Source: Iodobacter fluviatilis
GTDB lineage: Bacteria; Pseudomonadota; Gammaproteobacteria; Burkholderiales; Chitinibacteraceae
Assembly: GCF_900451195.1 (NCBI RefSeq)
Contig: NZ_UGHR01000001.1
Location: forward strand, 2,852,001 to 2,916,000
DNA: 64,000 nucleotides
Direction: 5' to 3'
Part shown: positions 8,921 through 18,200 of the stretch, piece by piece
Position numbering within the stretch: the first letter of the stretch is position 1
Layout: each line of letters begins with the position of its first letter
Position numbers and translations under genes: made by a program
Notes under the pieces: generated by a model
What the model saw: the letters and a program-made list of their open reading frames with translations, nothing else
Database searches by the model: none
What the model was told of the DNA's origin: nothing

Positions 8921-11122
8921 CTATGGACTCAGTGAAGAACCCATCACCAGCCCATCAGCCAATTCCTGAAGTTTTGTAAAATCCAAAAGATAAATGGCCT
9001 CTTGGATTTGCGAGGCTAGCCGGGCATGCTCTGCCGATTGCCCGGCTATTTTTTGGGCCCAGTTTTCCAGCTCTGTGACTTCTCCGTTGGCAATCAATTC
9101 ACGCAACTGCTGCACCCTAGCCCGCGTTACAGCGGGGCCGCTGACTTCAGGCTTGGGCTTCACGGGCAGCGAATTAGCAGCTTGCAGATTCAGGCTAAAA
9201 TAAAACCGACAACCGCGTTCCAGAGCGCTTTCTACTTTCAGCTCGCCCCCCATGCTTTTCACCATTTGAGAGGCAATAGCGAGGCCCAAGCCATGCCCTT
9301 CCTGCGATTGAGCAGATTTAATCCGCTCAAACGGCAAAAAGATTCGCGCCTGATCGGCCTGATTAATACCAAGCCCCGTATCATCCACCACAATTTTCAA
9401 CACTCCGAACTGGCTGTCCAGCCATCGCCATTCTGTGCTCAATGAAATCACGCCATAACGGGTAAATTTTGCAGAATTTGAAAGCAAATTCTGCAAAATC
9501 TGCCTTAAACGCCGCCAGTCTGCCAAAGCAGCGGACGGTGCTTCACCCCTTTGCACAAGAAGAAATCGATTCTGATGCTGACCCGCCAGCAGGGTTGCCT
9601 GATCACAGATATCGGTAATAAATTCTTCCATGGAGGCGACGCTTAATTGCAAATCCTCATCCACCATTTCGCCATGGGAAAACCTCAGCAATTCATCAAT
9701 TAATTCCAATTGCTGCCGGGCACTGCGCTCAATTTTCTCTGCAAATACAGAACAAGATTCATCTTTGCGTATTAATTTTGCTGAGGCAATCATGGCAGAA
9801 AGAGGTGCTCTTAAATCATGGCTGATATAGGCCAATAATTTAGTTTTTAAACGATTGGCAGCCTGAGCCTCATCAACGGCAATCGTTAATTCTGCTGTTC
9901 TGCCTGTCACCGCTTTTTCAAGGATAGATTGCTGCGTATTCAAGGTATGAATTAATGTTTTCTGAACACTTTCTTTTTCCTGCCGAGCCCTCATCACACG
10001 GTCAACAATCGCCATTAAAAATGAAAGCATAGAAAACACAATCACCATCAGCATATAGTGCTCGCCCAGCACTTGATCACTGGCTAAAATACCGAACAAA
10101 TCCAAAGCTCTAAAAATATTACCCGTCATTAAAACCAGCACACCCCCTGCAAAATAGCGGATGGCCAAACCACCTTTGCGGATTAATTGAATGCACATTG
10201 GCAAAATAATGGGTACGGTAATCAGAATAAGCGCTAGGCCCAGCTGGGTACCTAGCTGATAATCAAAGCATTGTGCCACAAGTATCGCCAGAGAATTCCA
10301 GACCAGCATCAGCTTAAGTACGGTATCTCCCCATGGCAATAAAGCGGGGAGATTCAGAAAATTCCGTACAAACAATAAAAAAAACAAAGTACAGACTTGT
10401 CCGAAAAAAGACAAAGAATGAACCGACCAGATGGTACTTTCCGGCCAAAGATAAAAAGCGCCATAGCCCCGCATGCAGCTTTCATTTAATACAAAGAATA
10501 AAACAGCCAGGCCATGAAAAAGAAAAGCCACATCGCGCATAAAAACAAATAAACAAAAACAGCAAAGCGCAACAATCATCAATGCGCCAAGCAGCCCGCC
10601 TGCCCAAAGGCTGCTCACTATTTCTTTATCTTTATAAGCCAGCGGATCCCATAATCCTGGCAAAAAATTCATGGACGTTTTGCTTTGCAGCCGGATTAAA
10701 TACTCGGCACTTTGTTTTGCCGCTAAAGGCAACACAAATACAGCTTGTCTTGCCTTAACCGGATGCAAGGATAAAGGCGTATCCAAACCTGCGTCTGCAA
10801 TGTATCGCCATTGCCCCTGCATACGCTGATATAAAGTCACTGATTGCCAGCGTGGCGCGCCAATATCCAGCCAGCGTATTAACTGCTGATCAGATGCATT
10901 ATTTAATTTCAGTTTCAGCCAGAATACAGAATTGGAATACCCCAAATGCTGAGGCCCCTGCAATACAGGGGCAGCCGGTAGCCGCGCATCGATTTGCGCC
11001 GGTGTATGTAAACCTGCATCTTCAATCAACTGATATTGCAAAGGAAAATAAGCCACCGTGGGCTTAATATCCTGACCAGCATACACAAGAGCCGAAAACA
11101 AAAAGTAAAACAAAAATCTCAC
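8921..11122 (-). CDS. 7TM-DISM histidine kinase
   Basis: 733 residues. An N-terminal signal peptide is followed by an extracytoplasmic sensory domain (about 20-160, with GYSNSVFWLKLKLNN and WLDIGAPRWQSVTLYQR typical of 7TMR-DISMED2), then seven membrane spans (about 172-375), a coiled coil, HisKA with the phosphoacceptor in ISHDLRAPLSAM (His about 435), and a HATPase domain (N box NLLSNSAKFT, G boxes DDTGLGINQ and GHGLGLAIA). An 85-residue helical tail follows, with no receiver. The start overlaps the stop of the upstream response regulator by 4 bp, so the two are translationally coupled. DISM ligands are often carbohydrates; the ligand here is unknown. Confidence 0.92.
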   Translation of the reverse strand: MRFLFYFLFSALVYAGQDIKPTVAYFPLQYQLIEDAGLHTPAQIDARLPAAPVLQGPQHLGYSNSVFWLKLKLNNASDQQLIRWLDIGAPRWQSVTLYQRMQGQWRYIADAGLDTPLSLHPVKARQAVFVLPLAAKQSAEYLIRLQSKTSMNFLPGLWDPLAYKDKEIVSSLWAGGLLGALMIVALCCFCLFVFMRDVAFLFHGLAVLFFVLNESCMRGYGAFYLWPESTIWSVHSLSFFGQVCTLFFLLFVRNFLNLPALLPWGDTVLKLMLVWNSLAILVAQCFDYQLGTQLGLALILITVPIILPMCIQLIRKGGLAIRYFAGGVLVLMTGNIFRALDLFGILASDQVLGEHYMLMVIVFSMLSFLMAIVDRVMRARQEKESVQKTLIHTLNTQQSILEKAVTGRTAELTIAVDEAQAANRLKTKLLAYISHDLRAPLSAMIASAKLIRKDESCSVFAEKIERSARQQLELIDELLRFSHGEMVDEDLQLSVASMEEFITDICDQATLLAGQHQNRFLLVQRGEAPSAALADWRRLRQILQNLLSNSAKFTRYGVISLSTEWRWLDSQFGVLKIVVDDTGLGINQADQARIFLPFERIKSAQSQEGHGLGLAIASQMVKSMGGELKVESALERGCRFYFSLNLQAANSLPVKPKPEVSGPAVTRARVQQLRELIANGEVTELENWAQKIAGQSAEHARLASQIQEAIYLLDFTKLQELADGLVMGSSLSP

Positions 11123-11949
11123 ACATGCGCCCCGGCCAGTTTGATTGTTTGCCTAAATGCAGAGGGCGTTTGCGAGAAATGCTCTTTAAATGCCGTTGTA
11201 AAATTACATGCACTTTGAAATCCAAGCTGCTCGGCAATATCAATCACACTCATCTGAGTTTTAGCCAACAACTGCCGGGCATTTCGAAGTTTTTGTTCCC
11301 TGATATAAGCAAAGACCGTCATGCCCATCTGGGTTTTAAATATTTTGCTGAGCTTTTTCTCATAAGTGCCAATCTGGCTGGCGATATCGGCCAACGTTAA
11401 GGGCAGGTAGAGCTGCTCACTAATGATTTGCACGGCTGCGGCCAACAAGACTTCATCCTGATCTGGTGTTTTTAATTCAGAAATGGACTTTGGCGCATTG
11501 CAGCGACGCTGCGCTAATTCTAAATGCACCCCTACCCGGGCAATCACTTCATCTGCGGCAAAAGGCTTGCAAATGAAATCGACCGCCCCGCTGCTAAAGC
11601 CTAGTAAGCGATCATGCACCGCATTGGAAGCAGATAAAAACAGCACTGGAATATGCATCAACAGCGGATTGGCCTTCAGCAAACGGCAGCTGGCATAGCC
11701 ATCCACCCTCGGCATATTGACATCCATCAGAATCAGATCAGGAGGGCTGGCCTGCGCACGCTGATAGCCCTGCTGCCCGTCAAATGCCACGCTAAGCCGG
11801 TAATTCTGACTGCGTAAAGCATCAAGCAAATAACGCAACTCATCCACGGAGTCATCAACAATCAAGACATGGGGTTTATCTGACAAAGGGCCTAACACAG
11901 CGGGACGATCGGGCAACATAAGTAACAGACGGTATTGGCAAAATCGCAA
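11119..11949 (-). CDS. Response regulator with AraC-type DNA-binding domain
   Basis: 276 residues (266 if the second Met at 11919 is used; neither start has a strong ribosome site). The receiver domain shows HVLIVDDSVDE, the phosphoacceptor in LILMDVNMPRVDG (Asp about 76), LFLSASN and the conserved Lys in CKPF. The C-terminal AraC/XylS helix-turn-helix pair occupies about 175-272 (LTLADIASQIGTYEKKLSKIFK and VIDIAEQLGFQSACNFTTAFKEHF). Partner of the adjacent DISM kinase. It is transcribed away from the autotransporter gene, from the opposite side of a shared 300-bp intergenic region, so it is a reasonable candidate regulator of that gene (inference). Confidence 0.92.
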   Translation of the reverse strand: MRFCQYRLLLMLPDRPAVLGPLSDKPHVLIVDDSVDELRYLLDALRSQNYRLSVAFDGQQGYQRAQASPPDLILMDVNMPRVDGYASCRLLKANPLLMHIPVLFLSASNAVHDRLLGFSSGAVDFICKPFAADEVIARVGVHLELAQRRCNAPKSISELKTPDQDEVLLAAAVQIISEQLYLPLTLADIASQIGTYEKKLSKIFKTQMGMTVFAYIREQKLRNARQLLAKTQMSVIDIAEQLGFQSACNFTTAFKEHFSQTPSAFRQTIKLAGAHV

Positions 11950-12180
11950 TCATAAACATCTATACAACATATGCATAAAAAAAATTTTGACAAAAGCTTA
12001 CGGATATACATCCTATTTAATCGAACTCCCCATTTTTTTAAGCAAAATTTATTCCCTCCAGCAAAGCATTTGTCCGCTCCGCCAAAAGCCACTTTAGCAA
12101 AGCTCATTCAGACTCAAGCACTTAGCAGCTAAACCGCCCCGCCGTTTTGCTTTGACTCAAATATTTCATTTTTAATACAA

Positions 12181-12201
12181 ACTTACAAATGTTTTGTAAG
12201 T
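12181..12201. promoter_or_regulatory. Inverted repeat upstream of the autotransporter gene
   Basis: Perfect 9-bp arms ACTTACAAA and TTTGTAAGT separated by TGT, ending 51 bases before the autotransporter ATG. Size and symmetry suit a dimeric repressor or activator site. The binding protein is not identified; the AraC-type regulator next door usually prefers direct repeats, so another factor is also possible. Confidence 0.5.
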
Positions 12202-12251
12202 GCGCGGCGTATTTGCTTGATATTTTTTTGAAACTTTTTACAAAGACCACC

Positions 12252-15200
12252 ATGAAACGCATCGAACTATCGCATCGCCTGACCAAATCCCAGGGTAAAT
12301 TTATCTCTGTAGCCATTTGCGCCGTCACGGGCATGATGATTTTCGGCAGCGCAGCCGCCGCACCGAAAATGGTCATCACGACTGAGCACACCGCCACAGC
12401 GGACAGCAATAATGAAATTAATGGTGAAGAAGGTGGCGGTTATTTTGTTGAATCAGGCAAGTTAAATATCTCGAATGCTACCGTTAAAAACTTCACCACC
12501 AAGGGCGGCAATGGTAGTGGCGGCGGCGCGGGCTTGGGCGGCGCTATTTTTATTAACAACGGCGCTGAAGTCGTACTGGATAACGTGAATTTCTCGGGCA
12601 ATTCGGCCGTGGGTGGGGATGGTGGAACAAGCGCCACAGGCGGCGCGCTCAATGACATCAGCAAAGCGCCTTCCGGCAAGCTGGATGGTAAAAACGGTGA
12701 CAACGCCGCCTCCGACTCTGCATGGTTTGATGGTAGCAATGGTAGTGATGGCCGCAAAGGCTATGACGGTAAAAATGGCGGGAATGGCGGCTCAGGTGGC
12801 AATGGTTCCGATGGCTCTGCAGTCAATGCAGACACCATCAAAGCAGCAGCAGATATTGTTTTTGATACTGCAACAGCAATAAAAGACGCCGCAGAGGCGG
12901 CCTCAAATGCAGCAGCAGCCTCTGCAGCCGCTGCGGGGATTGTTACCGCGGCGCTGGCTCCAATGTTTGGAGCCAAAGCAGCCGCAATTGCCGTTTACAT
13001 TACAGCTGACACAGTAAAAGCTGCTGCAGATGCCGCTTACCTTACCGCAATGACTATAGAAGCACTTGAAAAAGGTGTAGCAGGTGGCGGCGGATCAGGT
13101 GCAGACGGCGGAAATGGGGGAAATGGCGAGACCTTTTTAGGCGGTGGCGCTGGCGGTGCTGGTGGTAATGCAGGAGATGCTTACTCTCATTCAAACGCAG
13201 TGGGTGGCGATGGTGGTAATGGCGGCGTAGGCGGCGTGGGCGGGTTTGGCGCGGGCGGTGGCCAGGGCGGCACAGGCGGAAAAGAAGGCAGCAATGGCAA
13301 TGGCGTCAGTCATAACAACGGCCAGGGCGATGGCGGAGACGGTGGAAAAGGCGGCTTATTCGCAGGCAGCGGCGGCAGCGGTGACGGCGGCAATGCATTA
13401 ACCGGCGGTAACGGCGGCTCTGGCCTAGGCGGCTCTATTTTTGTCCGCGCAGGCGGCAAGCTGACCATCAAAGGCAATGCTAGCTTTGATCGTGGCGATG
13501 TAAGCGGCGGCAGCGGCGATAATCATGAAGATCATCAGGGCGAAGCGGGCAAGGAAGCGGGCTCTGACCTCTTTATGATGAAAGGCTCTACCGTTGTGCT
13601 GGATGCAGGCAAGGGTAAAACGATTACCTTTAATGGCAGCATCGCCGATGACAGCGCGGCAGGCCTAGATGGTGCCAGCAACGCCAGCGGTAAAGGCGCG
13701 GATCTCACGGTTAAAAGCGGCCTCGTGGTATTTAACGGCGAAAACACGTATACCGGCCAAACCAAGATTGAAGGGGGTGCATTACACGCCGAAGACGGCA
13801 AAGGCATTCATAAAAACAGCAATATCAACTTCACTGGCAATCACGATGGCGGCGTACTGGAAACCAGCGGCAAGTTTGACCGCTACACCGGCACAGCCAA
13901 AGACCGTGTGCAATGGACTGGATCGGGCGGCTTTGCAGCAAACGGCGGTGATTTAGAAGTCAGCCTGAACGGTGGCGCTCAGCGCACATGGGGCAAGGAA
14001 GGCTTTGTAAGCGGCGATAATGCACTGATTTTTGGCTCGGACACTGCAACTGACAATGTCACTTTTAAAAACGCCATCAATATTGCTGGCGGCACAGCCA
14101 CCATTCTGGTTAACCCGGGCCAGGAAGCAGGCAAGCACGCACAAATGGATGGCGTGATTTCCAACGGCAGCCTGGTGGTGGGCGATGCCAGCCATAAAGG
14201 CGAGCTAATTCTGAATGCCGCGAATACCTACGCAGGCGGCACCACCATCAAGGCAGGCAATCTACAGCTTTCAGATCTTGCCTCGCTGAATAAAGATGGC
14301 GCAGTCATCGTTGAAAAAGAGGCCCAGTTTGATCTGACCAAGACCAGTGATCAGGCGATTGGCACACTGGCGGGCGAAGGTAAAGTGGCGCTGGCAGCCA
14401 ATACCCTAACGCTTAATCAGGGTGACAACACCACCTTCTCTGGCGTGATCAGCGGTGAGAAAGGCAATCTCATCAAGCAAGGCACAGGCAATCTCACCCT
14501 GTCTGGCGACAACACCTACCAAGGGCAAACCCAAATCAAGGCAGGCATCGTGACGCTGGATGGCAGCTTAGCCAGCCAGAGCGTGGATATTTCTGCGGGC
14601 GCGGTACTGATCGACAATAAAGGCGGCCTGAATGGCGGCCTGCATCAGGACGCCAAGCTGAATAACGATGGCACGCTTAATCTGAATACCGATGACACCG
14701 TTTCCAGCCTCACCAATACCGGCACCATCAACGGCCGTGACAACACACTGACAGCTAAAACCTATGCGCTCAATGATGGCTCCACCATTAATGCCAATCT
14801 GGGTACAGGTGAGCTGACCGCCAATGGCTCCGTGGTACTTAACGGCACAAGTGCAGCAGAAAAAGTCAACGTGGTCAGCGGCGAGATGCTGCTTGGCAGC
14901 GGTGAGCGTCTGGACGACAACAGCGACGTGACCGTCGATGGCAAGCTGATCCTGGGTGGCAATGAAACCATAGGTACGCTGGCAGGCAGCAAGGAAGATG
15001 GCGCACTGGAATTATCCGGCAACCAGCTGACCCTGCAGCAAAACAAAGACACCACCTTTGCTGGCCAGCTTAATGATGATCTAGGCGATAAAGCCAACGT
15101 ATTAAAACAAGGCACAGGCACGCTGACCCTAACAGGTAAGAGCGAATACCTAGGCAAGACCACCATTGAGCAAGGCGGCATTACGCTGGATGGCACGATG

Positions 15201-18200
15201 GAAGGCACGCTGGCCAGCTTGGATTTAGATGTGCAAAAGAAAGGCACACTGACCAATAATAAAGGCGGCTTATCAAAGCTCGCTAAGCTCAATAACGACG
15301 GCATCGTGAATCAAAATAGCGATGACACCATCAAAACCCTAGTGAACACCGGCACGATCAATGCAAGCAGCGATGGCAAAGCCACGCTGACCGCAGACAC
15401 CTATGCGCTGAACAATGGCTCGGTGATTAACGCCAATCTGGGCGCAGGCGAATTAAGCGCCCAGGGCAATGTGCTGCTCAACGGCACAAGCGCTGCCGGC
15501 GACGTTTTTGTTAAAAATGGCGTCATGACTTTAGGCAAGGCCGAGCGTTTACTGAATAGCAGCGATGTTGTCGTGGACGGCAAGCTGGTGATGGGTGGCG
15601 ATGAAACCATCGGCACACTAGCCGGTGCAGCCAGCGGCGTAGTGGAATTATCCGGTGGCAAGCTGGCGTTGAACCAAAACCACGACACTATCTTTGACGG
15701 GGTAATTCAGGATAAGGAAGGCGATAAAGGTAGCCTGCTAAAACAAGGCACAGGCGGAATCACCCTGAATGGCGACCATACCTTCAGCGGCAACACCACC
15801 GTTGATGGCGGCAAGATGCAGCTGAACGGCACACTACTCAGCCAGACTGTTCACGTTAAGCAAGGCACGCTGAAGCTGGGATCAGCTGAACGTCTGCTCG
15901 ACAGCAGTGATGTGACCGTTGATGACACCCTCATCATGGGTGGCAATGAAACCATCGGCACACTGGCAGGCAGCAAGGCAGGAGGCATACTTGAATTATC
16001 TGGCAGCCAGCTCACCTTACAGCAAAACAAAGACACCACTTTTGCAGGCCAGCTCAATGATGCTCAGGTCGACCAAGCCAGCGTATTAAAACAAGGCACA
16101 GGCACACTGACCCTGACTGGCAAGAGCCAATACCTAGGCAAGACCACCATTGAGCAAGGCGGCATTACGCTGGATGGCACGCCGAATGACACCTTGGCCA
16201 GCTTAAATCTGGACGTGCAAAAAGCGGGCACACTGACCAATAACCAGGGTGGTTTGTCTGCTCTGGCTGCGCTCAACAACGATGGCGTAATCAATCAGAA
16301 CAGCGATGACACGATTAAAACGCTGGTCAACACCGGCACCATCAATGCAAGCAGCGATGGCAAAGCCACGCTGACCGCCAACACCTATGCACTGAACCAA
16401 GGCTCTGTTGTCCACGCCAATCTGGGCACAGGGATTGTAACCTCCAATGGCCAGGTAGCACTGAACGGCACAAGCGCAGCGCAAACCGTAAATGTAAACA
16501 GCGGCGTGATGACGCTGGGCGCAGCCGAGCGTTTACTGGACAGCAGCGATGTAACGGTCAACGGCAAACTGGTAATGGGTGGCGATGAAACCATCGGCAC
16601 ACTGGCAGGAGCCGCCAGCGGCGTAGTGGAATTATCCGGCAGCAAGCTGACGCTGGAACAAAACCACAACACCGTGTTTGATGGCGTGATTCAGGACAAA
16701 GACGGCGACAAAGGCACACTACTGAAACACGGCACAGGCGAAATCACCCTCAATGGCGATCACACTTTCAGTGACGACACCACGGTTGATGGCGGCAAAG
16801 TGCAGCTGAACGGCACACTGGTCAGCAAAACAGTGCACATCAAGCAAGGCACGATGACCCTTGGCGCAGCTGAACGCCTGCTGAATACCAGCGATGTAAC
16901 GGTTGACGACACCCTGATCATGGGCGGCAATGAAACCATAGGCACACTGGCAGGTACCAAAGCCAAAGCCATTGTTGATCTGAATGGGGGCAAGCTGACT
17001 TTACTGCAAGACAAAGACACGCTCTATGCTGGCCAGATTGATGATGCAAGCACCTCGCAAGGCAGCGTACTTAAGCAAGGAAAAGGCACGCTGACGCTCA
17101 CTGGCGACAGCCATTACCTGGGCAATACCACCATCGCACAAGGTGGCATGACTTTAGATGGCAAGCTGGCCAGCCTGAACATCGATGTGCAAAAAGCTGG
17201 CACGCTCACCAACAACCAGGGCGGCCTTTCTGCACTGGCTACGCTAAACAACGACGGCGTAGTTAATCAAAACAGCGATAACACCATTGCAGCCCTGATC
17301 AACACCGGCACGATCAATGCCAGCAGCGATGGCAAAGCCACCCTTACCGCCAAAACTTATGCCTTGAACGATAGCTCGGTGGTTAACGCCAATCTGGGCG
17401 CAGGCGTACTGACATCCAATGGCAAGGTTGCACTGAACGGCACCAGCACGGCTCAAACCGTGAATGTGGCCAGTGGCACCCTGACTTTGGGCTCCGCAGA
17501 GCGTTTGCTGAATACGAGTGATGTCAGTGTCGATGGCAAACTCATCATGGGCGGTAATGAAACCATCGGCACGCTGGCGGGCCAAGCCAGTGGGCTGCTT
17601 GATCTGAATGGTGGCAAGCTGACCCTGCTGCAAAATAAAGACACGCTGTTTGCGGGCCAGATTAATGACGCGCAAACCGGCAAGGGCAGCGTGGTCATAC
17701 AAGGCACGGGCACCATCACCCTAACGGGCGTAAACCATTACATCGGCGATACTCGGATTGAGAATGGCGGCATCACGCTAGATGGCACGCTTGCCAGCCT
17801 GAATATCAGCGTACAAAAGAACGGCAAGCTGACCAATAACCAAGGCGGCCTGGCTGATCTTGCTCAGCTCAATAACGATGGCATCGTTAATTTAAACCAG
17901 AACGACACCATTGCCGCGCTGAGCAACACCGGCACCATCAACGCCAGCGTAGATGGCAAAGCCACCCTCACCGCTAAAACGTACGCGCTAAACGGTGGAT
18001 CTGTCATCAACGCCAACCTTGGCTCGGGCAGCCTGATCGCCAATGGCAATGTAGCGCTCAACGGCACTAGCGCCGCTGAATCGGTCAAAATTGATTCCGG
18101 CATCACCACGCTGGGCGCGGCAGATCGTTTATTGGATACCGCCAAACTCAGCATTGCGGGCAAGCTGGTGCTGGGCGGCAATGAAACGATCGCCCAGCTG

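Noticed and set aside
12122..12409. Minus-strand frame of 95 codons opposite the autotransporter 5' end, with a hydrophobic start
   Set aside because: It is antisense to the signal-peptide coding region and the operator-like repeat; its hydrophobicity mirrors the Ala-rich codons of the real gene. No ribosome site.
12430..13560. PE_PGRS-like Gly-rich protein of actinobacterial origin
   Set aside because: The Gly-rich region is continuous with a signal peptide, AIDA-type repeats and a C-terminal autotransporter barrel; the resemblance is compositional.
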